Below, in pieces: positions 51,845 through 60,991 of a stretch of DNA of 64,000 bases. The translations under genes and the position numbers were made by a program. Within the stretch, counting starts at the first letter, position 1. Every line of letters starts with the position of its first letter. The stretch comes from Mucilaginibacter robiniae (GTDB lineage Bacteria > Bacteroidota > Bacteroidia > Sphingobacteriales > Sphingobacteriaceae), in assembly GCF_012849215.1 (NCBI RefSeq), contig NZ_CP051682.1:2666001-2730000 (forward strand), given 5' to 3'. The notes under the pieces are model-generated. The model had not been told where the DNA came from. It worked only from the letters and a program-made list of their open reading frames with translations, and ran no database searches.

Positions 51845-52690
51845 ATGCATGAATCTGATAAATACTGGGAGATAAAGCCTGATACTTCGTTATTTGATGT
51901 TAAGCTTAAAGAAACACTGGAGTACCGCGACTTGCTATGGCTATTGGTTAAGCGTGATTTTGTTTCCTTTTATAAGCAGACCATATTAGGACCGATATGG
52001 TTCTTTTTACAGCCCATCTTCACCGTTGTGATTTTTTCCTTAATTTTTGGTGGTGTGGCAGGTATATCAACTGATGGGCTTCCTAAACCTTTGTTTTATT
52101 TGGCAGGTGTAATTACCTGGAATTACTTTTCTGATTGCCTCATTAAAACCTCAGCCGTGTTCAGAGACAATGCTTACATATTTGGAAAGGTATATTTCCC
52201 ACGGTTAATTATGGCACTCAGTATTATATTTTCAAACCTGGTAAGGTTTGGCGTACAGTTGCTGTTGTTTATACTAATGATGCTGTACTACTATATTACA
52301 GGTATGCAGTATCACATTACACAATACCTGATTTTATTTCCATTATTGATCATGCTAATGGCAGGTTTAGGTTTAGGCTTAGGCATGATTATATCCGCCC
52401 TAACTACCAAATACCGCGACTTGGCATTTCTGGTTAATTTTGGTGTGCCTTTACTCATGTATTCTACTACTGTTGCTTATCCGTTGTCAGCTACTCCTGC
52501 AAGGTTTGTCAGTATTGTTAAGTGTAATCCAATGACCAGCATTATTGAAACATTCAGAATGGGCTTTTTAGGGGCGGCAACATTTAGCTGGAGCATGTTG
52601 GCTTATACAACAGTAGTTACATTGATAATTTTATTAGTAGGAGTTATTGTGTTCAATAAAGTTCAAAAAAACTTTATTGACACGGTATAA
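51845..52690 (+). CDS. Polysaccharide ABC exporter permease (Wzm/TagG type)
   Basis: The 281-residue ABC-2 permease has six hydrophobic spans after a cytoplasmic N-terminus. The family landmark before the first span is RDLLWLLVKRDFVSFYKQTILGPIWFFLQP (seen as LVKRDFVSFYKQT and LGPIWFFLQP). Later, ALTTKYRDLAFLVNFGVPLLMY and CNPMTSIIETFRMGFLG mark the Wzm group. With the ATPase encoded next it moves a lipid-linked polysaccharide across the inner membrane. It starts after a long intergenic region and is 24 bp from the ATPase gene. Confidence 0.94.
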   Translation: MHESDKYWEIKPDTSLFDVKLKETLEYRDLLWLLVKRDFVSFYKQTILGPIWFFLQPIFTVVIFSLIFGGVAGISTDGLPKPLFYLAGVITWNYFSDCLIKTSAVFRDNAYIFGKVYFPRLIMALSIIFSNLVRFGVQLLLFILMMLYYYITGMQYHITQYLILFPLLIMLMAGLGLGLGMIISALTTKYRDLAFLVNFGVPLLMYSTTVAYPLSATPARFVSIVKCNPMTSIIETFRMGFLGAATFSWSMLAYTTVVTLIILLVGVIVFNKVQKNFIDTV

Positions 52691-52714
52691 CAATTCAGGG
52701 TTAGTATAGTCAGG

Positions 52715-53989
52715 ATGAACGATAACATAGCTATCAGAGCAGAAAATATTTCCAAATTATACCAGATAGGAGAGTTTAGTACCGGATCCTTAAACCGAGA
52801 TTTTGAAAAGTGGTGGGCCAGAATACGGGGTAAAGAAGATCCTTTTTCGACCATTGGCGAAACTAACGACCGTACAACCAAGGGAAAAGGTAACTATGTA
52901 TGGAGTTTAAAAGATATTAGTTTTGAAATTAAGAAAGGTGAAGCTTTAGGTATTATAGGACGTAATGGAGCTGGGAAAAGTACCTTACTGAAAATTCTTA
53001 CTAAAGTAACATCACCCACTACAGGGCTCATCATGGGGCAGGGGCGTATTGCCAGTTTACTGGAGGTAGGTACCGGCTTTCATCCAGAGCTTACCGGCCG
53101 TGAAAATATTTTTTTGAATGGTGCTATTTTGGGCATGAAGAAATGGGAGATCAAGAAAAAATTTGATGAAATAGTTGATTTCTCGGGCATTGAACGGTAT
53201 ATCGATACACCTGTAAAACGATACAGTAGCGGTATGTACATCCGCCTAGCTTTTGCGGTAGCCGCCCACTTAGAATCTGAAATTTTAATTATTGATGAAG
53301 TTTTAGCCGTAGGCGATGCAGAGTTCCAGAAGAAATGTATCGGCAAGATGGATGATGTGAGTAAAAGTGAAGGCCGGACCATAATATTTGTTAGCCATAA
53401 TATGGCAGCTATAACAGCACTTTGCACAACAGGCTTGTATCTGAAAAATGGCCGTATGGCAGAATTTGGAAAGATTGACAACATCGTTACTAATTATTTT
53501 AATGAGGGTAATAGTAAACCTAAATCGGAGTTGTGGATAGGGGATTCTGGTGATGACAAAGTGAGGCTTTATAAATGTGTAGTGTACCCGGGCGATAAGG
53601 AGAAAGGTTTTTTAACTACTAATGATTTAATTGTAGAAATGGAAGGTGAAGTGCTTAACCCTGTACTGGGTTTAATTATGGGCTTTACTTTGTGGTCGGA
53701 ATTTGATTACCAGTTAGCTTACGTGTTGTATGATGACCGGGAAGAAAAGATAAAAACCTTTGAACCGCAAAAATTTAAAAAGGCATTTCGAATACCGGCA
53801 AACTCACTTGCTTTAGGAAAGTACAGAATAGAATTTGATATAGGCATCCAATATGTGAAGCGTGTAATACATAATGAGTGCGACATCTTTTTTACTTTAA
53901 ACAACTTGGACGGTATCGGAAGAAAGTTTGCTTTAGAGGGCCGCGGTCGCGTAAGCGTGTTCAGGCCGGATTGGGCACAAAAGTCATAG
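52715..53989 (+). CDS. Polysaccharide ABC exporter ATPase with C-terminal glycan-binding domain (Wzt type)
   Basis: This 424-residue ATPase has Walker A IIGRNGAGKSTLLKIL (about residue 88-103), signature KRYSSGMYIRLAFA and Walker B ILIIDEVLAVGDAEF, then the switch histidine in IFVSHNM. An insertion-rich N-terminal part before Walker A (REKWWARIRG-like, seen as FEKWWARIRGKEDP) is normal in Wzt proteins. Residues about 275-424 form a beta-rich C-terminal domain (LIMGFTLWSEFDYQLAYVLYD) of the Wzt-C type. That domain in ABC-dependent O-antigen systems recognises the finished chain end. This suggests export of a capped O-antigen-like polymer. Confidence 0.94.
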   Translation: MNDNIAIRAENISKLYQIGEFSTGSLNRDFEKWWARIRGKEDPFSTIGETNDRTTKGKGNYVWSLKDISFEIKKGEALGIIGRNGAGKSTLLKILTKVTSPTTGLIMGQGRIASLLEVGTGFHPELTGRENIFLNGAILGMKKWEIKKKFDEIVDFSGIERYIDTPVKRYSSGMYIRLAFAVAAHLESEILIIDEVLAVGDAEFQKKCIGKMDDVSKSEGRTIIFVSHNMAAITALCTTGLYLKNGRMAEFGKIDNIVTNYFNEGNSKPKSELWIGDSGDDKVRLYKCVVYPGDKEKGFLTTNDLIVEMEGEVLNPVLGLIMGFTLWSEFDYQLAYVLYDDREEKIKTFEPQKFKKAFRIPANSLALGKYRIEFDIGIQYVKRVIHNECDIFFTLNNLDGIGRKFALEGRGRVSVFRPDWAQKS

Positions 53990-53990
53990 C

Positions 53991-54009
53991 GATATTTAGC
54001 TTAAATATC
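53991..54009 (+). terminator. Weak hairpin after wzt-type gene
   Basis: GATATTTA and TAAATATC form an 8-bp AT-rich stem with a 3-nt loop just after the stop, followed by TTATTT. It is a poor but possible terminator. Confidence 0.35.
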
Positions 54010-54154
54010 TTATTTAGTCACCTTTCATAAACTTGTGGTTAATTTAAGATTAAAAAGGGTATGTTGTGTTAATGCAGGCTTCATTATTCCGTTATCTGAG
54101 CATAATGTTGTGTTGATGTTGGTTACCGAAATTTGGTATATAAAACACAACAGC

Positions 54155-55546
54155 ATGAACAAAATTTACGCATTTAGCAAAGGTCAAAAGCGCTTTAACG
54201 TTTATCGGCCTACCGTGCGAACTGTCGGGGTATTACTTTTAAGTTTAAGCCTATTCAGTTGTAAAAAGAAAGACAAGGTTGATACAACAGGCGATATCAG
54301 CCAGGTAAAACACGTGGTGGTAATTTATCTGGAAAATCATAGCTTTGATAATTTGTATGGTCAGCTTTCGGGAGTTAATGGCTTGTCAAATTCCCAATCT
54401 ACTAACATTACTCAGTTAGATGCTACGGGTAAAGCTTACACTTATTTGCCAGCTATTTCGGGTACCAGCGCATTTCCAACCAACCTGCCTAATAACTATT
54501 TTAACATTGACCAGTATGTGCCGGCCGATCAGGAAATTCCGGATGTACTGCACCGCTATTATCAGGAGCAAATGCAAATTGATGGCGGCAAAATGGACAA
54601 GTTTGCTTTATACAACACCTCGGCAGGCTTGTCCATGGGCTATTACAAAACCAGCTTACTGCTTTTGCTTAACTTTGCACAAAAATATACCCTTTGCGAT
54701 AACTTCTTTCATAGCGCATTCGGTGGTTCATTCTTAAATCACCAATGGCTTATTGCAGCTGCCAGCCCGGTATTTCCAAATGCGCCATCAAGCATGGTAG
54801 CTACTGTTGATGCATCAGGCAATGTGGTAAAAGATGGCAATGTAACGCCTGACGGTTATGTAGTCAATACCAGTTATACCGTAAATGCACCACACCCGGC
54901 TAGTGCTGCTACTACTACCTTGGTGCCTAATCAAACTATGCCGACCATTGGTGATCGTCTTAGTGATGCTAATGTATCATGGGTTTGGTATTCAGGCGGA
55001 TGGGATAATGCTTTAGCTGGTAAACCTGATGCTACCTTCCAATTCCACCATCAGCCATTTGCTTACTTTGCCAAATATGCTGACGGTACACAAGCCAAAA
55101 AAGATCACTTAAAAGATGAAACTATATTTATTGATGCAGCTAAAAACGGTACCTTACCTAGTGTATCCTTCGTGAAACCTTTAGGTTTAAACAATGAGCA
55201 CCCAGGTTATGCTGATTTAACTACTGGTGAAAACCATACCGTGGAGTTGATAAACGATGTGATGAACGGACCTAACGGAAAAGATGCCGTAATCATTATA
55301 ACTTATGATGAGAACGGTGGTTTCTGGGATCACGTAGCGCCTCCGGTAATTGACAAGAAATGGGGACCTGGTACTCGTGTACCGACTATCATCATTTCGC
55401 CATTTGCTAAACAAGGTTATGTTGATCATACCCAATACGAAACAGTAAGTATTTTATCTTTCATTGAAAAAAGATGGGGGCTAAAGCCATTGACTGATCG
55501 TGATAAAAATGCAAATCCGCTACAAAACGTATTTAATTTCAATTAA
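54155..55546 (+). CDS. Phosphoesterase-family lipoprotein (acid phosphatase/phospholipase C type)
   Basis: The 463-residue protein has a lipoprotein signal ending LSLFSC (Cys36 from the ATG used). A GTG 60 bp later would give a shorter, more usual signal with Cys16, so the exact start is open. The family motif ENHSFDNLYG lies near residue 58. HSAFGGSFLNHQW and the metal-site segment VIIITYDENGGFWDHVAPP near 395 match the phosphoesterase family of AcpA and phospholipase C. Such enzymes hydrolyse phosphomonoesters or phospholipid head groups outside the cytoplasm. The KKKDK after the Cys is a charged sequence as found in surface-directed Bacteroidota lipoproteins, but that is an inference. Confidence 0.88.
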   Translation: MNKIYAFSKGQKRFNVYRPTVRTVGVLLLSLSLFSCKKKDKVDTTGDISQVKHVVVIYLENHSFDNLYGQLSGVNGLSNSQSTNITQLDATGKAYTYLPAISGTSAFPTNLPNNYFNIDQYVPADQEIPDVLHRYYQEQMQIDGGKMDKFALYNTSAGLSMGYYKTSLLLLLNFAQKYTLCDNFFHSAFGGSFLNHQWLIAAASPVFPNAPSSMVATVDASGNVVKDGNVTPDGYVVNTSYTVNAPHPASAATTTLVPNQTMPTIGDRLSDANVSWVWYSGGWDNALAGKPDATFQFHHQPFAYFAKYADGTQAKKDHLKDETIFIDAAKNGTLPSVSFVKPLGLNNEHPGYADLTTGENHTVELINDVMNGPNGKDAVIIITYDENGGFWDHVAPPVIDKKWGPGTRVPTIIISPFAKQGYVDHTQYETVSILSFIEKRWGLKPLTDRDKNANPLQNVFNFN

Positions 55547-55594
55547 GAGATCATCTGCTTTAAGCAGCAAACCGACTTCTCATATTTTTTCATT

Positions 55595-55628
55595 AACAAG
55601 GCTTAGTTAACCGATACTAAGCCTTGTT
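55595..55628 (+). terminator. Strong inverted repeat after the phosphoesterase gene
   Basis: AACAAGGCTTAGT and ACTAAGCCTTGTT form a perfect 13-bp stem with an 8-nt loop. It lies 48 bp after the stop and 18 bp before the peroxidase start. The T-run is weak, so it may be a terminator or an intercistronic structure. Confidence 0.65.
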
Positions 55629-55645
55629 GATATAATTATGCATCC

Positions 55646-57448
55646 ATGAAAAAACTTTTATTCATATCAGCATTGGTAATGGCTGTTGCAGGATATGCCT
55701 TTTCTTGTTTTCGTGAAAAGGTAACACCTGAAAAATCTATTGCACAAACACTGGTTACTCAGGTGGATAGCTTTGCAGCAATAAAAAATACCTTGCTGGA
55801 TGCAGTAGAAAGTGGTAAGACTACCGATCAGCAACTGCAGCAGTTGTTCAGACAAGTTCGGTTATCATACAAAAAGTTTGAATGGGCCGCTGAGTATTTT
55901 GTTCCGCAAACTACCCGGTTTATTAATGGAGCACCAACACCAGAAGTAGAAATGGCCGGAACGCTGGTACTGGATCCACAAGGTTTGCAGGTGATAGAAA
56001 GTCTGCTATTTCCTAAGTACAACATTAGCAAGAAACAGGAACTCATACAACGGCTCAAATTACTGCAAACAGGCTGCGATCAATATAAAAGTCATTTTAA
56101 TAATGTAGATATTATAGATGGGCAGGTATTTGATGCGGCCAAGTTGCAGGTATTTCGGGTGCTCACTTTGGGTATTACCGGGTTTGATACGCCTTTGCTG
56201 CAAAATAGCCTGGCCGAATCAGCAGTAAGTTTAGAAAGTTTGAAGCCTATCCTCGCTTATTACGGTAATGAAGACGATACTGCTCCATTGTTAAATAGTA
56301 TTATTTCAGCAGCTATGTACTTGAAAACGCATAACAATTTCAATACGTTTAACAGGGCCGAGTTTATTACGCAATATGGAAATCCGGTTACCGTTAGCCT
56401 AAGCAACTTAGAACAGCAATTGCACATTCATGTTATCCAATACAACCGTTTGCTAAATCAGGATGCTAAAACATTGTTTGATAAGAATGCATTTAACGTG
56501 AACGCTTATACTACGGATGCTTCTTTCGGCATGACTCAGGAGAAGATTGCTTTGGGTAAAAAGTTATTTGCCGATCCCATATTATCAGGAAGTAGAACCC
56601 GCAGCTGTCAGTCCTGTCATCAGCCTGAAAAGGCTTTTACTGATGGATTGACCAAAAATACTGTAGTAGAAGGAAATGCTTTACTCAGCAGGAATACGCC
56701 CACTTTGCTGAATGCAGCCTTGCAACCTTCACTATTTTATGATATACGAGCTATCTCGCTGGAAGATCAAGCTTTGAATGTAGTAGCGAATAAGCAGGAA
56801 ATGCATGGTTCAGTTAGTAAGGCTGCTAATCTGCTCTGGCAAAATGCAACTTATAGAAAACTGTTTACAAACGCTTTTCCCAAAAAGAATAGAACATCCA
56901 TAGATTCTAATGAAGTAGTAAATGCTTTAGGCTCCTATGTTCGTAGCTTAACTTTATTGAACAGCAGGTTTGATGAATATATGAGAGGGAACAAAGCGGC
57001 TATGACCCAAGAAGAGGTAAATGGCTTTAACTTGTTTATGGGAAAAGCTAAATGCGGTACCTGCCATTATATGCCTTTATTTAATGGTACTTTCCCGCCG
57101 CGGTTTACCAAAATTGAGACTGAAGTAATTGGTGTGCCCCAAACTATAGCCAACAAAGCATTAGATCAAGATATGGGTCGATTTAGTTTCGTAAAGATAG
57201 ATGCTTTCAAACATGCCTTTAAAACTACAACTGTACGCAATGCTGCACGTACAGCTCCCTACATGCACAATGGTGTATTTACTACCTTGGATGAAGTAGT
57301 TGATTTTTATAACAAAGGAGGAGGGGCTGGTTTAGGTTTGAAAGTAGATAACCAAACCTTGCCGTTTGATCAGTTACATCTAAGCCAAAAAGAGAGTCAT
57401 GAAATTACTGCTTTTATCAAAAGCTTGGATAGCAAAGTGGTACTTTAA
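55646..57448 (+). CDS. Di-haem cytochrome c peroxidase (MauG/CcpA family) with N-terminal extension
   Basis: The 600-residue protein has a signal sequence (MKKLLFISALVMAVAGYAFSC; the Cys could be lipidated). A helical N-terminal domain of about 270 residues resembles imelysin-like extensions seen in Bacteroidota peroxidases. The peroxidase domain has two haem-binding CXXCH sites: CQSCHQPEKAFTDG near 316 and CGTCHYMPLFNG near 472. Other landmarks are SRNTPTLLNAALQPSLFYDIRA (seen as SRNTPTLLNAA) and YMHNGVFTTLDEVVDFYNKGG. It reduces H2O2 in the periplasm or oxidises a partner. The upstream phosphoesterase and this gene are on one strand and may be co-expressed. Confidence 0.92.
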   Translation: MKKLLFISALVMAVAGYAFSCFREKVTPEKSIAQTLVTQVDSFAAIKNTLLDAVESGKTTDQQLQQLFRQVRLSYKKFEWAAEYFVPQTTRFINGAPTPEVEMAGTLVLDPQGLQVIESLLFPKYNISKKQELIQRLKLLQTGCDQYKSHFNNVDIIDGQVFDAAKLQVFRVLTLGITGFDTPLLQNSLAESAVSLESLKPILAYYGNEDDTAPLLNSIISAAMYLKTHNNFNTFNRAEFITQYGNPVTVSLSNLEQQLHIHVIQYNRLLNQDAKTLFDKNAFNVNAYTTDASFGMTQEKIALGKKLFADPILSGSRTRSCQSCHQPEKAFTDGLTKNTVVEGNALLSRNTPTLLNAALQPSLFYDIRAISLEDQALNVVANKQEMHGSVSKAANLLWQNATYRKLFTNAFPKKNRTSIDSNEVVNALGSYVRSLTLLNSRFDEYMRGNKAAMTQEEVNGFNLFMGKAKCGTCHYMPLFNGTFPPRFTKIETEVIGVPQTIANKALDQDMGRFSFVKIDAFKHAFKTTTVRNAARTAPYMHNGVFTTLDEVVDFYNKGGGAGLGLKVDNQTLPFDQLHLSQKESHEITAFIKSLDSKVVL

Positions 57449-57529
57449 ATACAGTTACGATGTACAATTGGCTTTATTAAACTTTCTCTAACAGCTTTAG
57501 AGTACAAGTAATATTACTAAAGTATACTA

Positions 57530-57555
57530 AAAAGCCTGCATAAGCAGGCTTTTAT
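57530..57555. terminator. Bidirectional Rho-independent terminator (peroxidase / rpiB)
   Basis: AAAAGCCTGC and GCAGGCTTTT form a 10-bp stem with loop ATAA, with A- and T-runs on the two sides. It lies between the peroxidase stop and the convergent rpiB stop. Confidence 0.9.
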
Positions 57556-57580
57556 AAGTTATAAGAGAAAGAGAAGCTGT

Positions 57581-58015
57581 TTAGCAAGCCATTTTGCCCA
57601 CGCGGTTAGCATGACGGCCTCCTTCAAAATCAGTAGTTAGAAAAGTTTCTACCATGCTTTTAGCATCATCTAATGATACAAAGCGTTCAGGTATGCAGAT
57701 GATGTTAGCATTGTTATGCCGACGGGCTAAACTGGCTAATTCAGTTTGCCAGCAAATAGCTGCACGTATGCCTTGGTGCTTGTTGGCTGTAATAGCCACA
57801 CCATTTGCGCTACCGCAAACCAGAATACCAAAGTCAAACTCACCACTTTCAACAGCTGAGGCTACCGGATGGGCAAAGTCAGGATAATCGGTAGAATCAG
57901 TAGAGTAGGTGCCAAAATCTTTGATAGTAGCTTGAGGCAACCAGCCTAACAAAGCTTGCTTATAGTTGAACCCGGCATGGTCAGAACCGATAGCTATTTT
58001 TAGATTTGTGTTCAT
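57581..58015 (-). CDS. rpiB: Ribose 5-phosphate isomerase B
   Basis: This 144-residue RpiB interconverts ribulose 5-phosphate and ribose 5-phosphate in the pentose phosphate pathway. Signatures are IGSDHAGFNYKQ at the N-terminus, the catalytic Cys in GILVCGSANGVAI near residue 66 and CWQTELASLARRHNNANIICIP, containing the sugar-phosphate contacts. All expected residues are present. It is on the same strand as tatC but 42 bp downstream of it, so they may be one transcript that ends at the adjacent terminator. Confidence 0.95.
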   Translation of the reverse strand: MNTNLKIAIGSDHAGFNYKQALLGWLPQATIKDFGTYSTDSTDYPDFAHPVASAVESGEFDFGILVCGSANGVAITANKHQGIRAAICWQTELASLARRHNNANIICIPERFVSLDDAKSMVETFLTTDFEGGRHANRVGKMAC

Positions 58016-58057
58016 GGGGGATGTATTATGGTTAGTTAACTATCCGTATAATTTCTT

Positions 58058-58927
58058 TTACTTTGAGGCCAGTAAGTCAGTATGCTTTTTAAGCTTACGT
58101 TTTTCAACCTGCCCAGCTACAACAATACCTACTTCGTATAAAATAAACAGCGGAATACTTACTACCGTCATGGTAATCATGTCGGGAGTTGGAGTAACTA
58201 CCGCGGCCACAATTAAGATAATTACAATAGCATACCGACGACTATTACGCATAAACTTAGCCGTTAAAATGCCCAGGTTAGATAATATGTAAACGAGTAT
58301 AGGTAACTGAAATACCAATCCTGTTGCTAAGGTTAATGTTGATACTGATGATAAGTATGAATCAATAGAAATTAAGTTTTGGATACTGGAGCTTACCTGA
58401 TAACTTAATAAAAAGTTAACCGACATCGGGGTAATTACAAAATATCCGAACAATACGCCCAGTATAAACAGGAAACTGGCATAAATTACAAAGCCGCTGG
58501 CCGCTTTACGTTCATTCTCATGCAAAGCAGGTTTAATAAAACGCCATATTTCCCACAACAAGTAAGGTATACCTAAAGTGATACCAATGATTAATGAAGA
58601 ATTGATCTGCAATGTAAATTGCCCAGCCAGCTCATTGTTCATCAGATGTAGGTTGATAGTACCCATACACCAGCCCGACCGATGCAGGTAATTACCTATG
58701 CTGCATAAGGTACGGTAGGTCCAGAAGTCGGAGTGACTTGGCCCCATGATTATACGGTCAAAAATAAAATCGTAATAGTAAAAAACTAAACTGGTAAATA
58801 TCAAAATGGCGATAGATGCCCTGATTAAATGCCAGCGTAGTTCTTCAAGGTGGTCGAAAAACGACATTTCCACCTCTAAATCCTTAGTTTTATTTTTTAT
58901 AGCTTTTACTATTCTATTATCGCTCAT
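58058..58927 (-). CDS. tatC: Sec-independent protein translocase subunit TatC
   Basis: The 289-residue six-span protein is the signal-recognition part of the Tat translocon. It has MSFFDHLEELRWHLIRA, with the conserved EMSFFDHLEELR-type contact site, near residue 22. LGIPYLLWEIWRFIKPALHENERKAA follows, seen as YLLWEIWRFIKPAL, then VVTPTPDMITM in the last span. It includes a 40-residue periplasmic insert (DFWTYRTLCSIGNYLHRSG) typical of Bacteroidota forms. The ATG at 58927 fits the start of other TatC proteins better than a TTG 12 bp earlier. The window's Tat-signal SDR is a possible client. No tatA/B gene is adjacent. Confidence 0.95.
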   Translation of the reverse strand: MSDNRIVKAIKNKTKDLEVEMSFFDHLEELRWHLIRASIAILIFTSLVFYYYDFIFDRIIMGPSHSDFWTYRTLCSIGNYLHRSGWCMGTINLHLMNNELAGQFTLQINSSLIIGITLGIPYLLWEIWRFIKPALHENERKAASGFVIYASFLFILGVLFGYFVITPMSVNFLLSYQVSSSIQNLISIDSYLSSVSTLTLATGLVFQLPILVYILSNLGILTAKFMRNSRRYAIVIILIVAAVVTPTPDMITMTVVSIPLFILYEVGIVVAGQVEKRKLKKHTDLLASK

Positions 58928-58940
58928 GTTGTATAACAAA

Positions 58941-58975
58941 CAAAAATACCATTCCGATGAAATTAGAATGGTATT
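58941..58975 (-). terminator. Rho-independent terminator of the yceD-accC operon
   Basis: Read on the minus strand, AATACCATTC and GAATGGTATT form a 10-bp stem with an 11-nt loop, and the run TTTTTGTTTG follows. It ends the acc operon 28 bp after the accC stop and 14 bp before tatC. The T-run also reads TATTTTTG, a -7 promoter look-alike for tatC. Confidence 0.85.
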
Positions 58976-59002
58976 ATATTTTTATTTTATTGAACGCTGA
59001 AA

Positions 59003-60343
59003 TTAAGCAACAATTTCAAAGCTTTCCATAAACTTGGTGGTAAAATTACCGGCTCTGAAGTTCGGATCTTTCAGCAATTGTAAATGGAAAGGAATCGTAG
59101 TTTTAATACCCTCAATTACAAATTCGCTTAAGGCGCGTTCCATTGTATTTAAAGCTTCCTCACGGGTTTGTGCCACACAGATTAGCTTAGCAATCATCGA
59201 ATCGTAATTAGGCGGAATAACATAGCCACTGTACACGTGAGTATCTACCCGCACACCATGACCGCCCGGCGAATGGAAGTTGGTGATTTTACCCGGAGAT
59301 GGACGGAAGTTATTGAATGGATCTTCGGCATTAATACGGCACTCAATAGCATGCATAGTAGGCTCATAGTTCTTGCCCGATATAGGCGTACCTGCAGCTA
59401 CTTTAATTTGCTCTTTAATCAAATCCACATTAATCACTTCTTCTGTCACCGGATGTTCTACCTGAATACGGGTATTCATCTCCATAAAGTAGAAGTTTTG
59501 ATGCTTATCCACCAAAAATTCTATGGTACCTGCACCTTCGTAATTTACAGCTTTAGCACCTTTAATAGCAGCTTCACCCATTTTACGACGTAACTTTTCG
59601 GTAATAAATGGTGAAGGTGATTCTTCTACTAACTTCTGATGACGACGCTGAATAGAACAGTCGCGTTCAGATAAGTGGCATACTTTGCCATATTGGTCGC
59701 CTACCACTTGTATTTCAATGTGGCGTGGGTCTTCTACGTACTTTTCCAGGTAAATACCGTCGTTGCCAAAGGCAGCGCCAGCTTCAGCCCGGGCCGAATC
59801 CCATGCGGGTTCAAACTCTAAGTCGTTCCATACAATACGCATACCACGGCCACCACCACCTGCAGTAGCTTTCAGGATGATAGGATAGCCAATTTTATTA
59901 GCTACGTTAATACCCTCTTTTACATCATGCAATAAGCCTTCAGAACCTGGAATAGTAGGTACGCCAGCTTTTTTCATGGTAGCTTTAGCCGAAGCTTTAT
60001 CACCCATAGCATTAATCTGATCGGCAGTGGCACCAATGAATTTAATACCGTACTCAGCGCAAATAGCAGAGAATTTAGCGTTTTCAGACAAGAAACCATA
60101 GCCTGGATGGATGGCATCAGCATTGGTTAGCTCGGCTGCGGATATAATGTTAGGAATGTTCAGGTAAGAATCGCGGCTAGCCGGCGGACCAATACATACA
60201 GCTTCGTCAGCAAAGCGCACATGCAAACTATCACGGTCGGCAGTGGAATATACCGCTACCGTTTTGATGCCCATTTCCTTACAGGTACGTATAACACGTA
60301 GGGCTATCTCGCCACGATTAGCAATTAATATTTTTTTAAACAT
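59003..60343 (-). CDS. accC: Acetyl-CoA carboxylase, biotin carboxylase subunit
   Basis: The 446-residue enzyme carboxylates the biotin on AccB using ATP and bicarbonate, the first step of fatty acid synthesis. It has the N-terminal preATP-grasp domain ([20 protein letters not shown]), the glycine-rich ATP loop [12 protein letters not shown] near 162, [16 protein letters not shown] near 285 and the C-terminal BC domain. All key residues are intact and the length is typical. It is the last gene of the operon, 93 bp after accB, and ends at a clear terminator. Confidence 0.97.
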   Translation of the reverse strand: MFKKILIANRGEIALRVIRTCKEMGIKTVAVYSTADRDSLHVRFADEAVCIGPPASRDSYLNIPNIISAAELTNADAIHPGYGFLSENAKFSAICAEYGIKFIGATADQINAMGDKASAKATMKKAGVPTIPGSEGLLHDVKEGINVANKIGYPIILKATAGGGGRGMRIVWNDLEFEPAWDSARAEAGAAFGNDGIYLEKYVEDPRHIEIQVVGDQYGKVCHLSERDCSIQRRHQKLVEESPSPFITEKLRRKMGEAAIKGAKAVNYEGAGTIEFLVDKHQNFYFMEMNTRIQVEHPVTEEVINVDLIKEQIKVAAGTPISGKNYEPTMHAIECRINAEDPFNNFRPSPGKITNFHSPGGHGVRVDTHVYSGYVIPPNYDSMIAKLICVAQTREEALNTMERALSEFVIEGIKTTIPFHLQLLKDPNFRAGNFTTKFMESFEIVA

Positions 60344-60436
60344 GATTGTTGATTATTGGGCGGCTGATTACTGAACGGTTATAAAGTAAATATTATCCAT
60401 AAAGATTATTTTTGACAACGCAGTAATCGCACACAA

Positions 60437-60916
60437 TTACATCGGTTCTACTAAAAACAGCGGTTGGTCGTACTCTACTGGTGAAGAATTATCAACCAAT
60501 ATTTTCACGATACGGCCTGAAACTTCTGATTCAATTTCATTAAACAGTTTCATGGCTTCTATAATACACAATACGCTACCTGCTTGTATTTCGTCGCCTA
60601 TATTAGCAAACGATGGTTTTTCAGGAGATGATGAACGGTAGAAGGTACCAATCATCGGCGATTTGATAGTAACATATTTGGAAACATCGGCAGCTGCTGG
60701 TGCTTCGGCTGGAGCCGGTGTGTGGGCTACAGCTACTGGTGTAGATACAGGTGCAGCCGCAGATATAGGTTGCTGTCCCGGAATGGTAGCATTAACAATA
60801 GTAGGGGCCTGATTGGTTTTGATAGTGATTTTAAAATCGTTTTGTTCAATCGATACTTCGTTTACGCCCGATTTGGACACGAAGCGAATCAGGTCCTGAA
60901 TTTGTTTAATATCCAT
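60437..60916 (-). CDS. accB: Acetyl-CoA carboxylase biotin carboxyl carrier protein
   Basis: The 159-residue BCCP has an N-terminal helix-strand region (MDIKQIQDLIRFVSKSGVNE), an Ala/Pro-rich linker (about 40-78) and a biotinyl domain. Lys123 in IIEAMKLFNEIES is the biotin attachment site. The domain start SPMIGTFYRSSSPEKPSF includes the usual thumb. It carries carboxyl groups between AccC and the transferase AccAD, whose genes are not in this window. It is 75 bp after fabH. Confidence 0.97.
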   Translation of the reverse strand: MDIKQIQDLIRFVSKSGVNEVSIEQNDFKITIKTNQAPTIVNATIPGQQPISAAAPVSTPVAVAHTPAPAEAPAAADVSKYVTIKSPMIGTFYRSSSPEKPSFANIGDEIQAGSVLCIIEAMKLFNEIESEVSGRIVKILVDNSSPVEYDQPLFLVEPM

Positions 60917-60991
60917 GAGTTAGGTATGTAGTTTTGGATAATTGATTAAAAGCCTAAGTTATAACAAAATAAACTAAAATTGTTGTGCAAA

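Noticed and set aside
58941..58948. TATTTTTG as a -7 promoter box for tatC
   Set aside because: The same bases form the T-run of a 10-bp terminator hairpin that ends the acc operon, which explains them better. A promoter role is not excluded but not supported by a -33 box.
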